Assembly (NCBI GenBank): GCA_002633005.1
Contig: NMRA01000015.1
Location: 1,112,218-1,176,217 of the forward strand
Reading direction: 5' to 3'
Length of the DNA: 64,000 nucleotides
Source: Phoronis australis
Taxonomy: Eukaryota; Phoronida; Phoronidae
In this document: piece after piece, positions 36,801 to 44,500 of the stretch
Layout: the number at the start of each line of letters is the position of its first letter
Position numbering within the stretch: the first letter of the stretch is position 1
Notes under the pieces: generated by a model
What the model was told of the DNA's origin: nothing
The model's database searches: none
Seen by the model: only the letters and a program-made list of their open reading frames with translations
Program-made: the position numbers and the translations under genes

Positions 36801-39800
36801 TTATGTTGACTAAATGGTATGCAGAGTCATGGTACGTGTAAATTTTAACTGTATGAGTATATATATATGCATGTTTCCTTCGATTTCATTTGCTGTATTT
36901 TGAAATGAGTAACTTTTTATGGGGATGTACTGTCGCCCCTGTATGCTTGCGGCAGATTCCCTCAGCGGCTCAGAGCGATGTAAAGCCTGTAATAGCACTA
37001 GTCGGATATAATGGACCCTGAATTAGAGAACCAGTTTCATCCATTAAACAACGGGACCATTATTTAGTGATTGCCTAGTTCTCTAAATCAGGGTCCATTA
37101 TATCCGACTAATGCCAATTGTAACTGCCTAGGCTGAGTAGGGCCTAGCTTTGCACCGATGTGGGTAAAAAAGTGGTAAGATAAAATCTGACACAAAATTA
37201 GTTTCATTAAAAACTACAGTCTTCCTTGGGTAAACTAAATTATTCAACGGTGTTGGAAGAACTGGCGTTCTACCGTTATTCTGCTGCTAAAGTTGTGGAG
37301 CGATCTTTAGCGACTGCTTTCGGCGTCAAGTAATATTGCGTCACCTATTGGCCAGTTTCTTTTTTCGCCGATTCTTCAATCAACTGTTGTTCTTTCACCA
37401 GGTTGCATACATGTCACAACAAATTATCCGAACTGGTTTCACTTCATTATAAGTTTTTAGAATTTTGATACTGAAAAAGCGAATTTCAGAAGAAATTTTT
37501 CTTCTGCTAAGCTATCACCATCTCCCGAGAGATGTCTCAAAAATTTAGGAAATGGCGCGTGCGTGTAACACGAGCGTACTGTTTTCAAAATGACGACATA
37601 CTTTTCATTGTTAGAAAAGGCGGAGAGTTACGCAAGAAAATGATGTTTATTGCATTGTTTTTCACTTAAACAGTTGTAACGGGCAAGGTGAATGTCGGTT
37701 GATTCCCAGATTTTGCATGCACCCCGCCCGGTCTTTAGCTTTACATGTTGATACAAGTTTCATGGCGAGGTGATGAGTAGAACTACCCTGGCTGTGTGCA
37801 ATNGTCCCGGGACATCGGGTCTTTTATAACCGCTGGGAATCTGAGTTCATTTTCAAATAAACCAGAGCCAAGCCGGTATACTCTTTCATTTAGGACTGTC
37901 GCTGTTCTTTGAAGTGGTGCGCACGCGTGAGTTCACGCACTTGAATCGCTGGAGTAGACCTACACTTTACGTTGGCAACAACGTGTGAAAGACAAATCAT
38001 ATTTCGCGCACGTAGCCCCAGAAACAAGTAAAGGGTTTGAGAATTTCTTGGCAACTGAAAGTAAAGACGTGACTGTCGTTTGGCGATATAAAGGTTGTCA
38101 TTTTCACTTTGGCTGTCTTAATACGATAAAAAGGAGAAGCACATCTCAGTCTAAGTCACGATTGTCTGCCGGGACCGCTTGCGCGCTAACGGTGCCGCAG
38201 TGCGATATCACGGATATTGTCGTGGATATTTGGTACATCTTATGTGAAAAATAAAAATTTTTGTCCACCACAAAAGTTTGGTAATTGATCACTTAAGAAT
38301 TAATAGAAACGCCGTTGTTTTGTGAAGTTTTATCACTTGTTAAGCAGTGGCCCGAAACTTTCTTCGGTGAATCCAGGAATTTACAAAAGTGGCCGAAAGT
38401 GTTAGCCAATGAAATGCGTCAAAGATCGCTTCTGCATATTCCATGTTCACGCGACTTGCTTACAAGTCATCGGGAGGGATGTTCTCGGTTAGTGTTCTTT
38501 TGAACTTGGATTTGGCAACAACCACATAACGGTCGGATTAACAAGAGCTGCTTTGTATTTGCCAGGTATCTGTTGAGAAGTGTAAAAACTCAGCTCGCAT
38601 TTGTTGGAAATTCCAGGTCGCATTTTGCGACTTGATACGAGCTGACAAAAATCTCAGCTCGCATTTCCAAATATTTGCGACCTGCAGCTCGTTATGTCGA
38701 GCCCTGCCTTGGGTAAACTAAATTATTCAACGGTGTTGGAAGAACTGACGTTCTACCGTTATTCTGCTGCTAAAGTTGTGGAGCGATCTTTAGCGACTGC
38801 TTTCAGCGTCAAGTAATATTGCGTCACCTATTGGCCAGTTTCTTTTTTCGCCGATTCTTCAATCAACTGTTGTTCTTTCACCAGGTTGCATACATGTCAC
38901 AACAAATTATCCGAACTGGTTACACTTCATTATAAGTTTTTAGAATTTTGATACTGAAAAAGCGAATTTCAGAAGAAATTTTTCTTCTGCTAAGCTATCA
39001 CCATCTCCCGAGAGATGTCGCAAAAATTTAGGAAATGGCGCGTGCGTGTAACACGAGCATACTGTTTTCAAAATGACGACATACTTTTCATTGTTAGAAA
39101 AGGCAGAGAGTCACGCAAGAAAATGATGTTTATTGCATTGTTTTTCACTTAAACAGTTGTAACGGGCAAGGTGAGTGTCGGTTGATTCCCAGATTTTGCA
39201 TGCACCCCGCCCGGTCTTTAGTTTTACATGTTGATACAAGTTTCACGGCGAGGTGACGAGTAGAACTACCCTGGCTGTGTGCAATTCTGGGGTCTACGGA
39301 AGAAATACACACAGTGGTACCTAGCTGTATTTTGACGACAGTCTTCATACAGCTAGCTGGCTGGTACGCAATGACCTCTGTTGGCCCGACCAGAGGCGAT
39401 GCAGCTCCTATAGGCGCTCCATACGCCGGAAGCTTTTCGGCGAATTATGCCTCGCACCTACTAAAACATCAAAGTCACGTTGTTATAAATACCTTTTGTG
39501 CATAGAGGAACATTTTAGGAGGTTGTCGATGTGTTTAATTCCTTCCAACACGAACAAACACTTCCGTTATCGAAATTTTTGTTCGAGCAGTCACTCGTTC
39601 AGTTCCCATTTTATACTGCGCAATGCGCATGCTTCAATTTTTACCGCGCTCGCTAAGTGACGTGACTTCATGACCTCAATCTTTAAATAGGCCAAAGGTG
39701 AGCCATTCGTTTCCAAAATGCAACCTCTACTTGTCTTTAATTCGCATTACATGAAACTGATTGTATATCAATGAATTATTGTTTGTATTTGATAAAAATA

Positions 39801-41162
39801 AATGCTGTTGATATTACATTTAATAGTCTTTGTGCACATATTTGACAATTTAATGTTTAACAACACGGCAAAAGCACGGCTGGTTCCCGGCAGCACGTAC
39901 ACAGAGGGCGGGGACTTCAGCTTTTAAAGTTCGCCGGTATGACCACAACTTCTGACCTTCGGCCTGGTTAAAAGAATGAGGTCATATGTCTTGGCATGCG
40001 CCGAGTGAAAATAGTGAGTTCGCAATTTTGGGAACTGAGATAGGGACTGCTCGAAGAAAAAGTTTGATAACGGGAGTACACTCCGAAACCCTATAGTCGT
40101 CCGCCTAAGCATAAAACCGGCTTGTTGTCTTACTCACCCAATTATTCCACTTCAAAGTTATGATCTGAATAGGACTTGATTTAACTCTCACAAATATATA
40201 GTATTCGTTGATTCAAACGTTTTCTTTTACTTAAGCCGAGTTGTTCAACTGTGCATTGGTTTTCGGCAGCCATTTTATAATGACACCTATGGTCGTCATG
40301 TGCTGCCGCCTTTTGAAAGGACAGAAAACCACACAGAAAAAGGCCAAGAAAATAGTGGAAAGTGGTTTACAGCAACTCTACTTCAACCACAAACTGTTTT
40401 ACTGGTATGATATCGATTTTTAAATCGATTAANNNNNNNNNNNNNNNNNNNNNNNNNNNNNNNNNNNNNNNNNNNNNNNNNNNNNNNNNNNNNNNNNNGT
40501 CTGAAGAAAATTTAATTTCGAAAATATCTTCTGAAAATGAACAAAAAAGTGCATTAGTAAAATCAACAAGTTTTTAAGTGGTCTCAAAAAAACAGTCGGT
40601 AAATGCATTAATTTTAGTCTCAGTTCTTCCACGCGTGTTTCTCCCGAGAGGTTAGTACCTAACGTGCAGACGAGCGTTCCAAATTGGAACGCTAAGTCCC
40701 GCGTGGCAGCGCTGCACGCGAAACAAGATGGCGGACGACCTTTGGAGACTGACGACGAGAGGTAATCGGACTATATTTGTTCGAGTTGGAAGGAATTAAA
40801 CACATTGACAACCTCCTAAAGTGTTCCTCTATGCGCAAAAGGTATTTATAACAACGTGACTTTGATATTTGTCGGTGCGAGGCATAATTCGCCGAAAAGC
40901 TTTCGACTATAGGAGCTGCATCGCCTCTGGTCGGGCCAACAGAGGCGATGGTCATTGCCTAGCAGGCTGGCTAGGCCTAGCTGCTTATACTTATTGTACT
41001 CACCGTGCCATAACGTGACTTCAGTTCTTCGGCTTCCCGTTCCTCAACCTTCCATTGTTTCTCTGCTTTTCCAAATGGATGCTGCTCCTTTTTTCTCCGT
41101 TTTCCTTTAGAAAACTGCCCCTTGATTTTACTATGTCGCATTTGTCTTACCTGTTTTTCCAT
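21711..41162 (-). CDS. DDX10: DDX10 (DEAD-box RNA helicase 10), complete, 18 coding exons
   Basis: The joined exons give 868 residues (human about 875) in one frame from ATG 41160-41162 to TAG 21711-21713. In yeast the ortholog Dbp4/Hca4 acts in the nucleolus on the SSU processome, releasing U14 and snR41 snoRNAs for 18S rRNA maturation. Visible motifs: Q motif (residues 74-91), motif [10 protein letters not shown] (103-111), Ia PTRELA (140-145), Ib TPGR (188-191), II DEAD (213-216), III SAT (244-246), [20 protein letters not shown] (392-399). Then come the lysine/acidic C-terminal region, the GGIN...[12 protein letters not shown] box and the [11 protein letters not shown] tail, which single out DDX10 among DEAD-box proteins. 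Three Ns sit at the start of exon 17. No disabling change is seen. It shares a divergent promoter with the shisa gene. Confidence 0.96.
22701..22876 (-). CDS. DDX10: DDX10 exon 17, with 3 Ns at its 5' edge
   Basis: Encodes an acidic, serine-rich stretch: [20 protein letters not shown] onward. The first three bases (22874-22876) are N, directly after the acceptor AG. The frame works if exactly three bases are missing, but the boundary may be a contig join. Confidence 0.8.
23016..23081 (-). CDS. DDX10: DDX10 exon 16
   Basis: 22 codons with [14 protein letters not shown]. The acceptor before TTGATGGCAG was chosen because it keeps phase 0; an AG 8 bp further in would break the frame. Confidence 0.8.
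23259..23312 (-). CDS. DDX10: DDX10 exon 15
   Basis: 18 codons: [18 protein letters not shown], continuing the basic coiled region. Phase 0 at both ends; donor GTTAGA. Confidence 0.85.
24074..24226 (-). CDS. DDX10: DDX10 exon 14
   Basis: Residues 684-734 with [20 protein letters not shown] and the following RKxKxRHR-type basic segment, the conserved late C-terminal box. Confidence 0.94.
24831..24989 (-). CDS. DDX10: DDX10 exon 13
   Basis: Residues 631-683, acidic then basic, with [16 protein letters not shown], the counterpart of FKVNKKITFTDEGE in the human protein. Confidence 0.93.
25201..25633. mobile_element. Small DNA element with CCCATGGG-bearing inverted ends
   Basis: AATTTTCTGTAGATAAGCCC at 25201-25220 is mirrored by GGGCTTATCTACCGAAAAT, ending about 25633. 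Internal copies of GCCCATGGGCGTTTATTCGG occur near both ends. Target duplication unclear. Confidence 0.55.
25938..26441 (-). CDS. DDX10: DDX10 exon 12 (longest)
   Basis: Residues 463-630. It begins [20 protein letters not shown], followed by [14 protein letters not shown], the conserved post-helicase block. The rest is a low-complexity Lys/Ser/Asp/Glu segment ending [14 protein letters not shown]. Confidence 0.94.
26801..26855 (+). repeat. 11-bp tandem repeat, 5 copies
   Basis: GTTTGGACTCA five times, perfect. DDX10 intron. Confidence 0.95.
27149..27236 (-). CDS. DDX10: DDX10 exon 11
   Basis: Residues 433-462: [20 protein letters not shown] and LKESAQR, the start of the C-terminal extension. 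Leaves in phase 0 with donor GTATGT. Confidence 0.9.
27912..28013 (-). CDS. DDX10: DDX10 exon 10
   Basis: Residues 399-432: [20 protein letters not shown] then the KKIPIEQIK helix closing helicase domain 2. Donor GTGAGT. Confidence 0.94.
28478..28562 (-). CDS. DDX10: DDX10 exon 9 (motif VI)
   Basis: Residues 371-398: [18 protein letters not shown] and [10 protein letters not shown], the arginine-finger motif. Donor GTAAGC. Confidence 0.95.
28917..29008 (+). repeat. ~22-bp degenerate tandem repeat
   Basis: About four units of ATTCAAGCTTGAACAATATT-like sequence in a DDX10 intron. Confidence 0.75.
29169..29331 (-). CDS. DDX10: DDX10 exon 8 (motif V)
   Basis: Residues 317-370: [15 protein letters not shown] then [13 protein letters not shown]. 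Leaves in phase 1; donor GTAGGA. Confidence 0.95.
30201..30402 (-). CDS. DDX10: DDX10 exon 7
   Basis: Residues 249-316: [17 protein letters not shown] through [17 protein letters not shown], the start of helicase domain 2 with motif IV. Confidence 0.94.
30883..30997 (-). CDS. DDX10: DDX10 exon 6 (DEAD box, SAT)
   Basis: Residues 211-248: [19 protein letters not shown] and TLLFSATQT. It holds motif II and motif III. Donor GTAAGT. Confidence 0.95.
31514..32047. mobile_element. 534-bp TIR element in a DDX10 intron
   Basis: GAAGCGTGTTCAA and GTGAGCGCC at the left end are mirrored at the right end (to 32047). Inner pieces such as CTGAACAGCT are also inverted. No transposase frame; target duplication unclear. 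Confidence 0.6.
32742..32862 (-). CDS. DDX10: DDX10 exon 5 (motif Ib)
   Basis: Residues 171-210: [19 protein letters not shown]. The donor GTGCGT after GTTCTAG was preferred over an earlier GTTCTA because it restores LQVLVLDEAD across the junction. Confidence 0.93.
33230..33728. mobile_element. hAT-like non-autonomous element, 499 bp
   Basis: Ends CAGGGGTTGGAAT and ATTCCAAGCCCTG are inverted, with CGCGGAAAC words inside each end. ATTAGA flanks both sides (33224-33229, 33729-33734). CAGGG termini suit hAT, though hAT normally duplicates 8 bp. It also has an 18-base A run. Confidence 0.7.
33771..33929 (-). CDS. DDX10: DDX10 exon 4 (motif Ia)
   Basis: Residues 118-170: [19 protein letters not shown] then SAGLVIGGK. 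Phase 0 at both ends. A hAT-like element ends 42 bp past its donor. Confidence 0.95.
34404..34534 (-). CDS. DDX10: DDX10 exon 3 (Q motif, Walker A)
   Basis: Residues 74-117 with [18 protein letters not shown] and [19 protein letters not shown], the ATP-binding elements. Donor GTTAGT. Confidence 0.95.
34535..35729. other. DDX10 intron 2
   Basis: Apart from the palindromic element at 34616-34680, I see only AT-rich sequence. Confidence 0.6.
34616..34680. mobile_element. ~65-bp palindromic element, copy 1
   Basis: CCACATTTTGAGGACCA pairs with TGGTTCTCAAAATTCGG. Same family as 48005-48068 and, more decayed, 54294-54360. Confidence 0.65.
35730..35790 (-). CDS. DDX10: DDX10 exon 2
   Basis: Residues 54-73: [20 protein letters not shown]. 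FxDFPLSxKTL is the element just upstream of the Q motif. Phase 0 in, phase 1 out; donor GTAAGT. Confidence 0.93.
36994..37115. mobile_element. 122-bp palindromic TIR element
   Basis: Left end GCACTAGTCGGATATAATGG, then ACCCTGAATTAGAGAAC; the right end is the inverted copy. The outer ~20 bp match the TIRs of the 19125-20318 element, so this looks like a deletion derivative of one family. Confidence 0.75.
37224..37802 (+). repeat. 580-bp direct repeat, copy A
   Basis: About 98% identical (some 11 substitutions seen) to 38706-39285. It ends one base before a single N (37803). Confidence 0.93.
37804..38705 (-). mobile_element. Probable partial hAT-type element
   Basis: Read on the minus strand it starts CAGGGCTCGACATAACGAGC, a typical hAT terminus, at 38705. 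CAGCTCGCATTT words are repeated just inside. The other end is cut by the N at 37803. No transposase was recognised. 37820-37980 also shows a TATA-like word, AATAAA (37857) and GTTGGCAACA, as in an LTR end, so a nested LTR fragment is possible. Confidence 0.5.
38706..39285 (+). repeat. 580-bp direct repeat, copy B
   Basis: Begins CCTTGGGTAAAC immediately after a hAT-type terminus and matches copy A throughout. Confidence 0.93.
39350..40983. repeat. Large inverted repeat around a gap
   Basis: About 210 bp at 39350-39558 is present inverted at 40776-40983, with GTTGGCCCGACCAGAGGCGA in both orientations. Nested inside, 39558-39700 pairs, more diverged, with about 39930-40085. The right arm starts 21 bp from DDX10 exon 1. 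Confidence 0.8.
40433..40498. other. Assembly gap, 66 N
   Basis: Runs of N; true length unknown. Smaller N tracts are at 10438 (1), 22874-22876 (3) and 37803 (1). Confidence 0.99.
41004..41162 (-). CDS. DDX10: DDX10 exon 1
   Basis: Residues 1-53, a basic N-terminus. [20 protein letters not shown] aligns with the human KKPEWQVERESISRL region. The donor on the minus strand is GTGAGT. Confidence 0.88.
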
Positions 41163-41490
41163 GCTTTTAAGCCGGAAGAAGATTGTACTTTGTTATTTCC
41201 TAAAGTTAAAGAGTACAGGTTCAACAAGGGAACGAATTCATTATCTAATTTGAGACATTACTTAGAGATATTGGAATAAACTAGATTTTATACAGTAAAA
41301 GAGATACAAAGGTGCATTTTAAGTTTCAGAATGTATCAGTTTCAGGTGTAGATATGTACTTAGCGACTGAATATTTTCAAAGTAGTTTACAACAATCACG
41401 TCAGAGGGCAATGTTTCTCAAGTGACGTCACGCTTGTTTTATTGAACTAAATCTTGCCTTTGACAGCGTCCACTAGTGAGTCAGAACGAA
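41163..41490. promoter_or_regulatory. Divergent promoter of DDX10 and the shisa-like gene
   Basis: Only 328 bp separate the two start codons, which point away from each other. The interval holds CCGGAAG (41172-41178, ETS/GABP-like) near the DDX10 start and the palindrome TGACGTCA (41423-41430). No TATA box is clear. Transcription starts are not visible in sequence, so 5' UTR extents are unknown. Confidence 0.7.
41423..41430. promoter_or_regulatory. Perfect CRE (CREB/ATF site)
   Basis: TGACGTCA, the full palindromic cAMP-response element, 61 bp before the shisa ATG and inside the shared promoter. Confidence 0.55.
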
Positions 41491-41554
41491 ATGTCGTGGT
41501 CGACGGTTGCAGCCGTGTGCTCCCTTGGCACTCTACTTCTTCAAGAAGTCTGTG
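41491..41554 (+). CDS. Shisa-like exon 1 (signal peptide)
   Basis: MSWSTVAAVCSLGTLLLQEV plus C, a hydrophobic leader. Exit phase 1 with donor gtgagt. The ATG is the first in frame after the divergent promoter, and the phase matches exon 2. Confidence 0.82.
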
Positions 41555-44500
41555 GTGAGTTTAACACAGTTATACATGTCGATAATCCGATGCTTTCTTA
41601 GCCGGCGCCCGTATTTCTTCGTCTTTTTTATGACATACACACAGTAAACCAGCGATTAGCAGTGTGTTGATTAATACCTTACGTCTTGACTCCTCACCTG
41701 CACTGTGCCTGTATTTTGTGTATGTGTGTTTGAGTGTGATTTGTGTCTGGAAACCCTGATGGATGAACAAGACATTTCCGTCTGTTCTGCCATTTACCAA
41801 AAAGGAATTGTCAATATCTCTACTTACTATGCTGGCGACATGTACTTTGAAAGTAGAAAATTTCCTTCTAGATTATCAAAAAATGTCATGTACAACTTTT
41901 GGTTATAAGCTTTAAATTGGAACTTGCAGGCTAAGTCCTTATCTCTCCCATTGCTTGGCCAAATTAGTTTGAAACACAACAGTTAGCGATGATGTGAATA
42001 AGAAATACGTTGAAAAATTTAAGAATGAGTTATGTGGCGAAAATGATCCACCGCAAGTCACTGAACCGTGTCCAGTAAGTATCATAACATGGTGCTGGGG
42101 ATTAACGCTGCATGATGTGGGCTATGTTAGCCCGTGAGGTACATCGTTAGTGCAAAGGTCACCTATTTGCAGAATTTTTCTTTTCACATTTACAAGTTGT
42201 CAATGAATACAACTGCACTTAAGTTTAGCGTAGATTGTGTTAGAAACGTAGAATAGAATTTTTATCATTTGGTTCCTGTTCCAGGTATACATTAACATAT
42301 AGTTAGGAGTGTTCAAAAATAAATCTTTAATTGAGCTTTGCATATTTATCAATTGTGACAAAATATTTTTAAGTTACATCAAAGTTGGGCTAATGTATTT
42401 GCGATCAGATAAATTGACTTGTTCTTAAACCATTAAACTTGATTTATTAGTAAAAAGTAATTCTGAATGATATTTCAGTCAGTGTTTGTTTAACCAGTCT
42501 CAATAAGGATTATGCCATATGCTAAACGAATTCATTGACTCAAAGTCACGAATTTAACGGAATTGAACTTCTGGATCAGAATGCTGTCGTTTAGAGATCG
42601 TGGAATTGCAACATTTTTGCCCGAATTAAATGCTTTGTAGTGCATGAAAAAATCATCTGATTTGCTCATTTGTTACTGAGTGCACAAACCAACCAGGTAT
42701 TTTTGGCTCGTACATGACCTTACTCGTTGTCGCTGAACCTGATTGGTTAATTATAGCTGTGTTAATCATTATTTAACATCATGTAAACATGGCGGAGATC
42801 ATCAGTAGGTTAATTCTAATACCTGATGCTTTGCATCATCTTAATCTGTTTTAGATTGTTTGTTAGGATGTGCTCTGTGGCAATGCAATACTCTTTGTCA
42901 TGATCTGCAATCCTAATGTTGCCATAAGCGAAACTGAGATCACATACAAACGAGATAACAAGGCATTTTGTGAACATTTGTCTTTTTACATTTTCCAATT
43001 TTTAAGGATGGAAAGCTCATCAAAATTTGAGTTACACTGTTAAGCATTGTTGAATAATTGTTTTTTTTTCAAAGTTTATGGACTGTGAATTTCTTACAAA
43101 CATGTAAATATTGCTAGTTTTATTTCTTTCTCAGACTAAATAGCTTTGTGCAGATGTATGCAAAATGTTGTTTCTTGGTAATGTCTTCAAACATTTATCA
43201 CCTTTATTTGACAAATATGTTTATTAGTTTCTTCGAAATGTCATGGATTTATCATTCGTTCAATTTTGAAAAAGGTTTTTGCGTCAATGACACAATCACA
43301 TTGTGACGACTTCAAAGTTCACAGTTCAGGTCCGCCTTTGGGCACACAGAATGGTTGAAGCTTTTCCCGGTGTCCACCAGTCTAGGAAGTTTACCTAGAT
43401 GTTTAAGATGTTGGTAAATATTAGAATACCGTAGTCTTTTAATTCAATAAAATTTTGCATTTCTGTCTCATTTTCTGCTGTTCCCCACATTTTGCTTGAA
43501 TTTGCTCATTTTTCAGATCTGTGATAACCATGAGCATGTTATTTCGTCAATCAAATTTGAGCTCTGGGTTTGTTAATGTTTTTCCATTGATTCAAGGAAT
43601 TGTTTGTTCTTGGTCATCCGATTTCTTATGGAATGTTCCAGCACTGTGAAAACCTTGAAGATCATTTTTGTGTCATAATAAACAAAATAAAAATTTGCCA
43701 CAACTGCACAAAAATACAAGTTTACGTATATTTCATGTGTATGAAAGAGATTTGACCTTCCAGTCTTCAAATATATTTTCTTTTTTAATGAGGTTGAAGT
43801 TTCCCAATTTGGGACAGTGCAAAATGAATTAGTTTGCTCAAGGTTGGAGCTTGCACCAAATTTTAGAAACAGGCTCTATTGACTCAGACCCAAATTCAAG
43901 GATTACCGTCAAGGACAAAAGATCCTTTATCTCCATGTTAGACACTATTGGAATGCATGAAAATGTTGCACTGGCATCTAGTTTCTACAGTTTTATGAAC
44001 TGTCAAGTCTATTTTCAGTGTCTGTTGATACAAAACACAATATCTGATATTTGACAAATATGTTGAACGCCAAAATCATGTGTCCCAATCTTCAAAAACA
44101 AGAAAATTGGATTTCCACTTGAATTTCAATGTTCCAAATTTTAGAAACTTTACCAAACTGGAGAATTTTTACCATACTCTTTTTGTGCAATGCCTCATAC
44201 TCATTAATACTATAAGAGTTTCAAAAATGTACGTGTTATAAACTTTATTATTTTCCAAGGAAACAGTTTATGAAGGATAGTGATGTGAGACTTCCAATAT
44301 GTAGGCGATGATGCTTGTCCATGCTGCCTATCATGTCTTTAACTTTGCTTAATTCGTAATTGTCGTTTGATGCATTGTATTTTATTTTTTATTTTTGTAT
44401 TGGAGATTCCTTGAATTCCGTCTTACCCCACTGATATCTTAAGAACTTCACAGTCATCCTTTTAGCTCATTCTAACTAATGTAAATCAGCTCTTTCAAAA

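Larger units (their letters stand above)
35791..41003. other. DDX10 intron 1 (5.2 kb)
   Basis: Holds the 122-bp palindromic element, the 580-bp direct repeat pair, the hAT end, the large inverted repeat and a 66-N gap. No shared coding signal was found. This is the least reliable part of the assembly. Confidence 0.7.
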
